Shown here piece after piece: positions 16,136 through 24,444 of a stretch of 36,023 bases of DNA. Source of the DNA: an uncultured Actinomycetes bacterium (lineage in GTDB: Bacteria; Actinomycetota; Acidimicrobiia; Acidimicrobiales; Acidimicrobilacustridaceae); the NCBI GenBank assembly GCA_937927725.1, contig CALBSE010000018.1, positions 1 through 36,023 of the forward strand, read 5' to 3'. Both the position numbers and the translations under genes were made by a program. Below the pieces are notes generated by a model that was not told the origin of the DNA, made no database searches, and saw nothing but the letters and a program-made list of their open reading frames with translations. Each line of letters starts with the position of its first letter. Position 1 is the first letter of the stretch.

Positions 16136-17236
16136 GTGGATTTCACTCTCGACGCCGAACAACTTGCGCTGAAAGCAGAGGCCGAGAAATTCGCGGTTGA
16201 AGCGGTAGCCAAATATGGCCGCTTCAATGATTCGTGGCTCTGTTCTTTCTCTCGCGAGTGTTCACAAGAACTTGCTGCGCGCGGTTGGATCGGAATGACT
16301 TGGCCGAAAGAGTTTGGTGGCGGAGGACGTTCTCCTGTCGACCGATTGATTGTGAGCGAAGCCCTCATCACCGCTGGTGTTCCCATCGGTGCGACGTGGT
16401 TTGCTGATCGCCAGATGGGCCCGGGTTTGTTCACGTTCGGAACACCAGAACAATGCGAGCGGTACTTGCCCGAGATTTTGGCTGGCGATGTCACGTGGTG
16501 CATCGGAATGTCCGAACCCAACAGTGGTTCTGACCTTGCGTCGCTCAGCACCTCCGCAGTGCGCGATGGCGACGAATGGGTGATCAATGGCCAGAAGATC
16601 TGGACGTCATTCGCTCATGAATCGGACTACTGCTACCTGATCTGTCGAACCGAGTCGATTCCCGGAAAGCCGCATCTAGGAATTAGCGAAATCATTGTGC
16701 CGATGGATACGCCCGGTATCGAGGTGCGGCCGATCCGCGACATGGTTGATGCCCGCCATTTCAATGAAGTTTGGTTCGACGATGTTCGCGTTCCGGTCGG
16801 CAATTTGGTAGGTGTCGAAGGCAAAGCCTTTTCGCAAACCATGAAGCAACTTGAACACGAGCGCGGCGGCATCGATCGTTTGGTGTCGAACCGAGCGCTC
16901 TATCTTCATGTCCTCGAACTTGCCGATACAACAGACCCGATTGTTCGCCAGGAAATTGCTGAGCTTGAAATCGGTTTCATGGTGGGTCGACTCTTGGTCT
17001 ACCGAAGTGTGCTGGGGCAGACCCCAGCGGGATTCGCGGCTGGCACCAAATGTGTGTGTACCGAATACGAACAGCGCGTGGCTGACTTCGCCGCTCGGAT
17101 CATGGGCCCCGAAGCAATGATGCACTCCGATTGGTCGACGGAAATCGCTTATGCGCCGGCCTACACAATCATGGGTGGCACGTCAGATGTCATGCGCAAC
17201 ATTCTGGGTGACCGGGTACTCGGCCTGCCGCGGTGA
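16136..17236 (+). CDS. Acyl-CoA dehydrogenase
   Basis: A 366-residue acyl-CoA dehydrogenase. GMSEPNSGSDLAS near 124-136 and INGQKIWTS near 150-158 are the flavin and substrate segments. Near the C-terminus the block IMGGTSDVMRN aligns with the YEGTxxIxR region of medium-chain enzymes, and the catalytic Glu of that site is Gly. Glu242 in EHERGG fits instead the helix-G catalytic Glu position of isovaleryl-CoA dehydrogenase. The start GTG at 16136 gives MDFTLDAEQL, the standard opening; a TTG at 16127 is an alternative. The last four bases overlap the next gene at GTGA. Mycobacterial enzymes of the sterol-degradation type often form alpha2beta2 complexes of two such chains, but only one chain is seen here. 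Confidence 0.9.
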   Translation: MDFTLDAEQLALKAEAEKFAVEAVAKYGRFNDSWLCSFSRECSQELAARGWIGMTWPKEFGGGGRSPVDRLIVSEALITAGVPIGATWFADRQMGPGLFTFGTPEQCERYLPEILAGDVTWCIGMSEPNSGSDLASLSTSAVRDGDEWVINGQKIWTSFAHESDYCYLICRTESIPGKPHLGISEIIVPMDTPGIEVRPIRDMVDARHFNEVWFDDVRVPVGNLVGVEGKAFSQTMKQLEHERGGIDRLVSNRALYLHVLELADTTDPIVRQEIAELEIGFMVGRLLVYRSVLGQTPAGFAAGTKCVCTEYEQRVADFAARIMGPEAMMHSDWSTEIAYAPAYTIMGGTSDVMRNILGDRVLGLPR

Positions 17237-18030
17237 CACGGTCGGCATCTGTGTCTGAGACCGGCAACAATGACGGCATGATCACGCTGGATGTCGTCGA
17301 CCGAGTTGCCACCATCACGCTGAATGACCCGGGGCGTCGGAACATCGTTTCGGCAGCGCTCAATGCCGCGGTTGTTGAGGGGATGAACGAACTCGAATCT
17401 CGAGATGATGTCGGTGCGATTGTTGTGACCGGAGCAGATCCCGCCTTCTGTGCTGGTGCCGACCTTGATGACCTCGCCGCATGCGATACCGAAGACAAGC
17501 TGCGCACTATTTATTCGGGATTCCTGCGGCTTGCCGATTCGCCGCTGCCGACAATTGCTGCGGTGAACGGTGCTGCGGTTGGAGCAGGTCTCAACCTCGC
17601 GCTGGCCTGCGATGTGATCCTTGCTGGCGAGTCCGCAAAGTTCGACACGCGATTTCTGCAGATTGGACTTCATCCGGGTGGTGGAAATACCTGGCGGCTT
17701 CGTCGAATCACCGATCTGCAAACGACGATGGCGCTTGTGTTGTTCGGCGAGGTCGTTGATGGCGCTCGCGCTGCGGAGATCGGGTTGGCTTGGAAATGTG
17801 TTCCCGATACTGAGCTTCTCGCTGTCGCTCAAGCCATGGCCGCAAAGGCTGCTGCCGGACCGACCGAAGTTGTTCGCTCGATGAAAGCAACAATTTTGGC
17901 GAATGATGCAATTACAAATTCCGACGATGCCGTTTCGGCAGAGTTGGGACCACAGCTTGCATCGTTGAGCGGCGATGCATTCGTCGAGCTTCTGGCAAAG
18001 CTCCGTGCGCAAATCGCTTCAAAGTCCTGA
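17233..18030 (+). CDS. Enoyl-CoA hydratase/isomerase family protein, catalytic glutamates replaced
   Basis: A crotonase-fold protein of 265 residues from the GTG at 17233, which overlaps the dehydrogenase stop as GTGA; the ATG at 17278 giving MITLDVVDRV is a real alternative, as the domain begins there. Oxyanion-hole segments are intact: FCAGADLDD and NGAAVGAGLNLALACD. The positions of the two hydratase glutamates read LQIGLHPGGG and TMALVLFGE, so neither is Glu. The protein therefore probably does not hydrate a simple enoyl-CoA; isomerisation, C-C cleavage or thioester chemistry are open. It sits between an acyl-CoA dehydrogenase and the CoA-transferase, three bases from the latter, which fits a shared pathway. 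Confidence 0.85.
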   Translation: MTRSASVSETGNNDGMITLDVVDRVATITLNDPGRRNIVSAALNAAVVEGMNELESRDDVGAIVVTGADPAFCAGADLDDLAACDTEDKLRTIYSGFLRLADSPLPTIAAVNGAAVGAGLNLALACDVILAGESAKFDTRFLQIGLHPGGGNTWRLRRITDLQTTMALVLFGEVVDGARAAEIGLAWKCVPDTELLAVAQAMAAKAAAGPTEVVRSMKATILANDAITNSDDAVSAELGPQLASLSGDAFVELLAKLRAQIASKS

Positions 18031-18033
18031 ACG

Positions 18034-19104
18034 GTGAGTTCGGCATCGTCGGGTTGGGATCGCGCCGTCGGCTTTGCTGATCAAGCGATCGCGCGTCAGG
18101 TTGCGCTCGGTCTTCCCTCAATCGGCACCGGTAGCGAACTCCTTTCACAACGATCACTGTTCACCGATTCGTTGCCCCGGCAGCAGGAGTCGATGGGCGG
18201 CCACTGTCGGTTGCTGCGCACCGTCGATCGTTGGTGTGCAGTGCACCTTCCACGGATCGATGACCTCGAACTCCTGCCTGCGTGGTTGGGAATTGAGGCG
18301 CATGCCGACGAAGTTCCGTGGGCGGAGCTGGCTGGGAGTGTTGCGACGAGGTCGAGCCGCGAGGTTGTGCAATCCGGGCAGGAACTTGGTCTTGCGATTT
18401 CCGCAGCTCCCGATGGCGAAGATGAGCAGTTGCGCGATCGAGGTACCACGAATCCCGCACGCCCATGGATTCAGCGACAAGTGGGAACGCGTCGTGGCTA
18501 TCCCTCGCTCGAAGATCTACTCGTTGTTGATCTTTCGTCGTTATGGGCCGGTCCTTTGTGCTCGCGGATTTTGACGGAAGCCGGCGCGAGAGTTGTGAAG
18601 GTGGAATCCGAAACCCGTCCAGATGCGTCGCGGGATGGCGACCACGAGTTTTTCGACTGGCTCCACGCGGGCCAGGAACTTCTGTCGGTCCCGTTCGAAA
18701 AGCCGTCAGGGGTTGCAGAACTCATTGCGCTGCTCGAACGGGCGGATGTTGTTATTGAAGGTTCACGCCCACGAGCACTCGATCGTCTTGGAATTGTTCC
18801 TGCCGAGTTCGTCGCGAAGCGGTCAGGCTCAGTGTGGTTGTCGATTACGGCCTATGGCCGGTGCGGGCCGTGGCGCGATTGGGTGGGGTTCGGCGACGAT
18901 GCAGCAGTTGCGGGTGGATTGGTCGACTACGACGCGTCAGGTGTCCCGAGTTTTGTCGGCGATGCGGTCGCTGATCCCTTGACCGGGCTTGTCGGGGCCG
19001 CACTCGTTGCCGATGCTGTCGGTCGTGGTGGAGGCGTCACTATCGATGTGGCGTTGCGTGAAGTTGCACGAAGCGCCGCATCTGGAGCCCGAGTGGTGTG
19101 GTGA
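18034..19104 (+). CDS. CaiB/BaiF family III CoA-transferase with rearranged domain order
   Basis: A 356-residue protein. From about residue 159 it looks like the N-terminal half of a family III CoA-transferase: LEDLLVVDLSSLWAGPLCSR, AGARVVKVES (185-192), RADVVIEG, SITAYGRCGPW (270-280) and GDAVADPLTG (309-318) with Asp314 at the usual aspartate-nucleophile position. The chain ends soon after, without the small domain and C-terminal half. Instead residues 45-125 (GGHCRLLRTVDRWCAVHLP, LLPAWLG, SVATRSSREVV, GLAISA) resemble the small domain that normally follows. The order thus looks circularly permuted or a fusion relic. GTG start at 18034, three bases after the crotonase stop. The activity is uncertain; transfer of CoA between acids is the family reaction. 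Confidence 0.8.
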   Translation: MSSASSGWDRAVGFADQAIARQVALGLPSIGTGSELLSQRSLFTDSLPRQQESMGGHCRLLRTVDRWCAVHLPRIDDLELLPAWLGIEAHADEVPWAELAGSVATRSSREVVQSGQELGLAISAAPDGEDEQLRDRGTTNPARPWIQRQVGTRRGYPSLEDLLVVDLSSLWAGPLCSRILTEAGARVVKVESETRPDASRDGDHEFFDWLHAGQELLSVPFEKPSGVAELIALLERADVVIEGSRPRALDRLGIVPAEFVAKRSGSVWLSITAYGRCGPWRDWVGFGDDAAVAGGLVDYDASGVPSFVGDAVADPLTGLVGAALVADAVGRGGGVTIDVALREVARSAASGARVVW

Positions 19105-19106
19105 TC

Positions 19107-20492
19107 ATGCGAGTGGTGATTACCAATGCTGAAGTTGACGGACGTTTGGTGTCGGTGGTGATCGAAGACGGGTTCATTGTTGCTGTTGGCGAGGATTCGT
19201 CGGCAGAAGACGCAAGCGTCATTGATGCACGTGGTGGAGCGCTTCTTCCGGGCCTCCACGATCATCACGTGCATCTCTTGGCGATGGCTGCGCGACGCGA
19301 CGGAGTCGACCTCGATGTTCTCCACGATGCAGCGAGCTTCGATCGCGCATTGACGTCGGCGGCATCGTCGACGCCCGATGGTTGGATACGCGCGTCGGGC
19401 TACGACGAACACCGCCATGGGTCACTTGATCGCCATCGTATCGACGCGTTGGTTGGGCCGACGAAAGTTCGTGTTCAGCACCGCACGGGTTTGGCGTGGG
19501 TGTTATCCACTGCAGGTCTTGATGCCGTCCTCACGAATGACATCCCGTCGGGCGTCGAGCGTGATTTCGAGGGCCGGCCGACTGGTCGCCTTCTGCGTCT
19601 TGATTCGTGGTTGGCCGAACGCGTCGGCGTGAGTGCGCCGTCAATGAAAGAACTTGGTGCCGAACTGGCAGCGTTTGGAATTACCGGTGTTACCGATGCG
19701 ACACCGAATCTCGGTGCTGGCCGTATCGAACTGCTTCAACAAGCGGCTGGGGATGGTTCCCTACCGCAGAGACTGACGTTGCTTGGCGTGCACGAAGAGG
19801 AGCGATCAGTCGTTGAAGGTTGGGCGACAGTGGGCCCAGCAAAGATTTTGGTCGACGAAGTCGTGGGTCTTGATCCTGAGGCGCTTGCCAAAGTCATTGA
19901 GAAACACCATGCAGTTGGTCGTGCAGTCGCAATTCATGCGGTATCACGAGCCGAGACGGTGACAGCCGCAACAGCACTTGCGCTTGCGGGAATACAACAA
20001 GGCGATCGGATCGAACACGGCTCGGTTCTGCCGGCAGATCTTGACGCGTTGCTCGCCGACGGGGGAGTCACCGTGATCGTGCAGCCCGGCCTCGTGTTCG
20101 AGCGGGGCGATCACTACCTCAATGTTGTCGATGGTGATGATCTCGCATTCCTGCATCGGGCGGGGTCGCTGCTCAATGCCGGTGTTCGCGTGGCTGCGGG
20201 TAGCGATGCGCCCGTTACCTCAATCGATCCGTGGATGGCCGTTGCTGCTGCGTCGAATCGGTTCACTCGAACGGGCCGGGTGCTCGGTGCGAACGAACGC
20301 GTCGAAGCCGCGACCGCGCTCGGTTGGTATCTCACCGATCCTCTCGATCCGGGCGGGCCAGTTCGTCGAGTACAAGTTGGAGCGCAGGCCGATCTGTGTC
20401 TGCTCGATGCGCCGTTCGCCGACGTGCTTGCCAGTCCAAGCGCATCGCATGTGCGCAGCACTTGGGTTGAGGGCAGGCTGGTGTACTCATGA
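19107..20492 (+). CDS. YtcJ-like amidohydrolase
   Basis: A 461-residue metal-dependent amidohydrolase_3 (YtcJ-like) protein. The first metal site is HDHHVHL near 52-58, followed by DRIEHGS near 302 (His) and AGSDAPVTSIDPW near 368 with the catalytic Asp. Its length is shorter than most YtcJ proteins (about 530 residues). ATG at 19107 gives MRVVITNAEV; GTG codons at 19098 and 19101 are in frame and overlap the CoA-transferase stop, so the start is uncertain by three codons. The stop overlaps the next gene as ATGA. Finding an amidohydrolase inside a CoA-ester operon suggests hydrolysis of a cyclic amide, lactone or ring intermediate; this is inference. A homologue of the same family ends at 762. 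Confidence 0.85.
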   Translation: MRVVITNAEVDGRLVSVVIEDGFIVAVGEDSSAEDASVIDARGGALLPGLHDHHVHLLAMAARRDGVDLDVLHDAASFDRALTSAASSTPDGWIRASGYDEHRHGSLDRHRIDALVGPTKVRVQHRTGLAWVLSTAGLDAVLTNDIPSGVERDFEGRPTGRLLRLDSWLAERVGVSAPSMKELGAELAAFGITGVTDATPNLGAGRIELLQQAAGDGSLPQRLTLLGVHEEERSVVEGWATVGPAKILVDEVVGLDPEALAKVIEKHHAVGRAVAIHAVSRAETVTAATALALAGIQQGDRIEHGSVLPADLDALLADGGVTVIVQPGLVFERGDHYLNVVDGDDLAFLHRAGSLLNAGVRVAAGSDAPVTSIDPWMAVAAASNRFTRTGRVLGANERVEAATALGWYLTDPLDPGGPVRRVQVGAQADLCLLDAPFADVLASPSASHVRSTWVEGRLVYS

Positions 20493-21568
20493 CCACTGCT
20501 CGTACGCCTTCCGCACTCCTTGAGCTCATTGCTGACGGTCTTGATGACACGGCGTTGGACACGGTTTCGACGTGGCCGGCTTTTGTTGTCGATCTCACAA
20601 CGCCGTTCGACGGAGCGGACCTCTTGCGCCTCACCCAACTTCTTGAAACCGCTCCTGTCGTACTGCTTGGCGTCTCGGAAGATGATGTTGTTGAAGATCC
20701 ATCAGTTCTAAATCTCGATGTTCTGCTGTGCGCGACTGATTCGGCTCCTTCGCCGTGGGTTGCCTGCGGTGCAGCGTTGCACGACACGGTTGCATCGCTA
20801 CTCAATTCGATCGCGGCGTCGCCTGACGCCTCAATCGCATTCACGCAGTTGCTCCGAGTCGGCGAGAACTCTTCTCCGGCCGAAGCGGTTGTCGCCGAAT
20901 CTTGGGTGTACAGCCTGTTGCAGGGTGGTACGCGGTATTCGACCTGGCTTGCTGGTCGTTCAGAGCGAACTCCGAAACCGCGGCCCGATCATTCGGTTGT
21001 TCGTGTGAAACGTTCCAACGGTGAATTGCGCATCACGCTCGATCGTCCTGAAGTCCACAATGCTTACGGCGCACGTATGCGCGACGAATTGGTAGAGGCA
21101 TTCCGATTAGTCGACGTTGATCGCACAATTGATCGCGTCGTACTCAGCGGTGAAGGTCCCTCGTTCTGCAGTGGCGGTGATCTCGACGAATTCGGTACCG
21201 CGCCAGCGCCAGTCGAAGCTCACCGCATCAGAACTCGCCGCAACGCGGGAATTGCACTTTCGGCGATTGCTGAACGCGTCCACGTTCGTGTCCACGGAAC
21301 CTGCGTTGGCGCAGGTGTTGAATTGCCGGCGTTTGCATCAAACGTCGTCGCTCACCCGGAGACGACCTTTTTGTTGCCTGAACTCTCAATGGGTCTTGTG
21401 CCGGGTGCGGGGGGCACGTCGAGTATTCCTCGTCGGATCGGCCGGCATCGAGCCGCGTATTTCGGATTGTCGGGCCGACCAATCGATGCCGCTACTGCGC
21501 TGGCATGGGGCTTAATTGACGACGTCGACGACGACGTTCTCGAACAACCGAAGGTCACCAATGGCTGA
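20489..21568 (+). CDS. Enoyl-CoA hydratase family protein with N-terminal extension
   Basis: A 359-residue protein, about 100 longer than usual. Residues 170-350 form a crotonase domain: ITLDRPEVHNAY, the oxyanion segment SFCSGGDLD near 225-233, HGTCVGAGVELPAFA near 269-283, and LPELSMGLVPGAGGT near 296-310, where Glu298 keeps the first catalytic position. The second (aligning to RAAYFGLSG) is not Glu. Residues 1-158 look like a degenerate crotonase-like half: VVLLGV, SIAASPDASIAFTQLLR and AVVAESWVYSLLQGG recall the C-terminal part of that fold, with no visible active-site motif. The ATG overlaps the amidohydrolase stop, and the last eight bases overlap the methyltransferase start. Confidence 0.85.
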   Translation: MTTARTPSALLELIADGLDDTALDTVSTWPAFVVDLTTPFDGADLLRLTQLLETAPVVLLGVSEDDVVEDPSVLNLDVLLCATDSAPSPWVACGAALHDTVASLLNSIAASPDASIAFTQLLRVGENSSPAEAVVAESWVYSLLQGGTRYSTWLAGRSERTPKPRPDHSVVRVKRSNGELRITLDRPEVHNAYGARMRDELVEAFRLVDVDRTIDRVVLSGEGPSFCSGGDLDEFGTAPAPVEAHRIRTRRNAGIALSAIAERVHVRVHGTCVGAGVELPAFASNVVAHPETTFLLPELSMGLVPGAGGTSSIPRRIGRHRAAYFGLSGRPIDAATALAWGLIDDVDDDVLEQPKVTNG

Positions 21569-22163
21569 CGATCCGACAGTTGGTTCAACGCAATGGGCGC
21601 AATGGCGCGAAGCGGTCGATCTTGACGACTACGAATCCCGCTGGGATCGCATGGCCGAACAAGGCGAGAACCCACATGGCGAAGTCGATTTCGTTATGCA
21701 GTTCGAGCCGAAGACGGCACTTGACGCTGGTTGCGGATTCGGACGTGTAGGCATCGAACTCAACGCACGCGGTGTCGAGATTATTGGCGTCGATCTCGAT
21801 GCTGATCTTCTAGTACGAGCGAAACGCCGAGCTCCGGAATTGGATTGGCGACTTGACGACCTCGCAACAGTCGACATCGGTCGTCAGTTTGACCTCGTCG
21901 TCGTTGCGGGAAATGTGATCGGTTTCGTCAACGCGCCAGACCGCTCACGTGCAGTGCAGAACTGTGCGCGGCACGTGGCTCCCGGTGGGCGGCTCATCAT
22001 GGGGAATCAGATCAAAGCAACCTGGCCGACGATTACAGAGTTCGATGAATGGTGCGCGCGTGAAGGCCTTGAGCCGGCTGGCCATAGGGCTGGCTGGGAC
22101 GGCGCTCCACTCGGCGAGACGCCTGACTATGTCGTAACCGTGCATCGGCGTCCTTCTGCGTGA
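21561..22163 (+). CDS. SAM-dependent methyltransferase
   Basis: A 200-residue class I methyltransferase. Motif I is TALDAGCGFGRVG near 49-61, followed by IIGVDLDADLL (acidic ribose-binding residue) and FDLVVVAGNVIGFV near 107-120. It belongs to the Methyltransf_11/25 type; the acceptor may be a small molecule, and no sequence motif names it. ATG at 21561 lies inside the end of the crotonase gene, with AAGG before it, so it is the last gene of the operon. A 71-base gap then precedes the Rieske gene. Without a known substrate its role in the pathway is unclear; it could modify an intermediate or the cell's own component. Confidence 0.8.
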   Translation: MADDPTVGSTQWAQWREAVDLDDYESRWDRMAEQGENPHGEVDFVMQFEPKTALDAGCGFGRVGIELNARGVEIIGVDLDADLLVRAKRRAPELDWRLDDLATVDIGRQFDLVVVAGNVIGFVNAPDRSRAVQNCARHVAPGGRLIMGNQIKATWPTITEFDEWCAREGLEPAGHRAGWDGAPLGETPDYVVTVHRRPSA

Positions 22164-22234
22164 CATTGGTTCTGCAGTTGCCCTGACCTCTCTGTGGCAG
22201 GATCGTTACGCACGCCATTTGGGGGGCCGACACG

Positions 22235-23587
22235 ATGACTGATCTCACAGAACCGACGGAAGTTCCCGTCAAAGACATCGGAACGCTGCGTAGCCGAGCC
22301 GCAGATTCGGGACCAACGACGCGTCGACCGATCACTGTGCCAGCCGAGCGGTACTACTCACCTGACTTCGCCGCGCTCGAAGAAGAGCGGATGTGGCCGC
22401 GTGTTTGGCAAATGGCGACAACGATCGATGCCGTGAGTGATCCGGGCGACTGGGTCGAGTTCTCCGTCGGGAAGTTGTCGGCGATCATTCTTCGCGACGA
22501 GGAAGGAACACTTCGCGCTTTTCAAAACGTGTGCATGCATCGCGGCATTGAACTCTGCACAGGCTCGGGTACTGGTCGAACAGAACTTCGGTGCGGCTTC
22601 CATCGTTGGTGCTGGAACCTCGACGGTTCCCTGAGCGAGATCCCGAGTCGTCGGGATTTTGGAGTCATCGACAACGATGCGTACGGACTTCGCCCTGTGC
22701 TCGTCGACACATGGGGGCCACTCGTGTTCGTCAACTTCGATACCGATGCGATGAGTCTCGCAACGTATTTGGGTGGCGCTCCCGCCGATGCGGCCTATCT
22801 CAAAGTGGAAGATTTCCATTGTCGATTTGAGATCAGTGTGAAGGTTCCGTCGAACTGGAAAACCGCGGCCGACGGATTCAGTGAGACCTATCACGTGCAG
22901 GGTTTACATCCTGAGTTGCTCAAAGTATTTGCCGATCTCGATAACCATCAGGTGTTCTGGGATCACGTCGGGCGCAGTCGTCAGCTTTATGGCGTCCCGT
23001 CGCCGCGCATTCGGCCGACTCCGACAGACCAAGAAATTTGGGAAGCATTCGCTGCGGTCTACTCGGCACGAGCTGGTCTTGATGCTGCGGCTCCTGGCCC
23101 CGCCCCGGCGATTCCGGAAGGTTCGAACCTTTTCGAAGTCATGGCGCACTGTGTGCGCGAGGCACAGGCGACGAAGGGCGTCGATCTCTCTGACTACACC
23201 GATGAGCAGATCATGATGATGGATCAGCACAACGTGTTTCCCAACATCACGGTGTTGCTTCACCCCGACCTTCTGTCGATTCTGCGCACTCGTCCCGGCG
23301 ACACGCCCGATGAATGTTGGCTCGACATTTTCAATTTCGATCGCGCCGGAGCGAATGCACCGCGAACCAAGCCAATGAAGCTTGAAGTACCGCTCGATTC
23401 AATGGCCTTTGGCACCGTGTTCAATCAAGACTTCGACATGTTGCGCACGGCCCAGCGCGGGTTGCACCAACCGGGATTTACGCGAATCACGCTGTCCCAG
23501 GAAGAAAGTCGCATCCTTAACAATCAACTCGCGCTAGAGCGCTACATCGGAATTTCTCCGAGCGAAATTGAGGGCGATCTTCCGTAA
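22235..23587 (+). CDS. Rieske non-heme iron oxygenase, alpha subunit
   Basis: A 450-residue aromatic-ring-hydroxylating-oxygenase-type protein. The Rieske cluster ligands are Cys100-x-His102 (NVCMHRG) and Cys120-x2-His123 (CGFHRW). The mononuclear iron site shows the two histidines of ETYHVQGLH (His220, His225), and the third acidic ligand is expected in NQDFDMLRTAQRGL near 397-410. It should insert oxygen into an aromatic ring or a C-H bond, needing a separate reductase that is not in the window. ATG at 22235 has only a weak ribosome site (GGGGGG then 9 bases). Its TAA overlaps the PaaX-like ATG by one base, so the regulator is its operon partner. Confidence 0.92.
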   Translation: MTDLTEPTEVPVKDIGTLRSRAADSGPTTRRPITVPAERYYSPDFAALEEERMWPRVWQMATTIDAVSDPGDWVEFSVGKLSAIILRDEEGTLRAFQNVCMHRGIELCTGSGTGRTELRCGFHRWCWNLDGSLSEIPSRRDFGVIDNDAYGLRPVLVDTWGPLVFVNFDTDAMSLATYLGGAPADAAYLKVEDFHCRFEISVKVPSNWKTAADGFSETYHVQGLHPELLKVFADLDNHQVFWDHVGRSRQLYGVPSPRIRPTPTDQEIWEAFAAVYSARAGLDAAAPGPAPAIPEGSNLFEVMAHCVREAQATKGVDLSDYTDEQIMMMDQHNVFPNITVLLHPDLLSILRTRPGDTPDECWLDIFNFDRAGANAPRTKPMKLEVPLDSMAFGTVFNQDFDMLRTAQRGLHQPGFTRITLSQEESRILNNQLALERYIGISPSEIEGDLP

Positions 23588-24435
23588 TGGTCGTTGCTAC
23601 TGCTACTCGTCGACGGGCTGATGGTGGGCCGAGCGCGCGATCACTCCTCATCAGCGTGTTGGGCCAATGGGTCGGCCCCAACGACACACCGGTGTGGACG
23701 GCGACGTTGGTTGGCGCGCTCGAAGCACTCGGTATCGAATCTCGAGCAGCCCGTCAGGCCGTGAATCGCACTGCATCCGATGGGTGGCTTGAAGGCGAGT
23801 CGGTCGGGCGGTACACCCGTTGGCGGCTCACGAACTCTGGTCGCCGCATGATCGGTTCGGCGGTCCCTCGTGTGCAGCGTTCGATCGTCGCCGATGAAAA
23901 GTGGGACGGAACGTTCTTGCTGCTGACGCTCACGGGTACCGCGCTCGACCGTGAGTCGCGTGAACGCCTGGCGGTCGGACTCGATTTCGAAGGATTCGGA
24001 ACCCTCGGCACCGGAACGTGGGTCGCTGTCGGCGAGGGATCTCGAGAAGGCGCCGATGTTGTTCTCGCCGCGTGCGGCCTTCAGGACGAAGCACTGCTCT
24101 TCCACGCCACCACCGTCGATGGGGCCGAAACCCCGGCCGAGGTCGTCGCTATGGCCTGGGATCTTGAAACTGCAGCCGCAGCCCACGAGGCCTTCGTTGC
24201 CGAATTCGAAGACGCCGCCCCTGCAGACGATGCCGAAGCTTTTGCGCTTCGCACCCGGATGGCCCATGAGTGGCGCCACCTCCTCAGCGTCGACCCCTCG
24301 CTGCCCCCGGAACTGCTTCCGGAGGACTGGATCGGGACGCGGGCCCGGCAGGTGTTCCAGCGGCAGTTCAGTCAATGGGCCCAAGCAGCGACGTCGTACT
24401 ACATAAGGTTGTCAGAAGAGCCCGTTGTGTCGTAG
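23587..24435 (+). CDS. PaaX-like transcriptional regulator
   Basis: A 282-residue protein of the PaaX family. The N-terminal winged-helix part is RSLLISVLGQWVGP, ATLVGALEALGIESRAARQAVNRTASDGWLEGE (split here for length) and a wing GRYTRWRLTNSGRR. The C-terminal domain begins with WDGTFLLLTL near 101 and ends with HEWRHLLSVDPSLPPELLPEDWIG, both typical. PaaX in E. coli represses phenylacetate catabolism and responds to phenylacetyl-CoA; here the effector is likely a CoA ester, but unknown. It starts inside the Rieske stop codon and is followed by the amidohydrolase after 9 bases, so the three form an operon. It could also regulate the 14300 operon (inference). Confidence 0.85.
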   Translation: MVVATATRRRADGGPSARSLLISVLGQWVGPNDTPVWTATLVGALEALGIESRAARQAVNRTASDGWLEGESVGRYTRWRLTNSGRRMIGSAVPRVQRSIVADEKWDGTFLLLTLTGTALDRESRERLAVGLDFEGFGTLGTGTWVAVGEGSREGADVVLAACGLQDEALLFHATTVDGAETPAEVVAMAWDLETAAAAHEAFVAEFEDAAPADDAEAFALRTRMAHEWRHLLSVDPSLPPELLPEDWIGTRARQVFQRQFSQWAQAATSYYIRLSEEPVVS

Positions 24436-24444
24436 ATTGGTCCC

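Noticed and set aside
23641..24384. A 247-codon open frame on the minus strand opposite the PaaX-like gene
   Set aside because: It mirrors the PaaX-like gene, has no recognisable motif and no ribosome site; the plus-strand gene has family motifs throughout.
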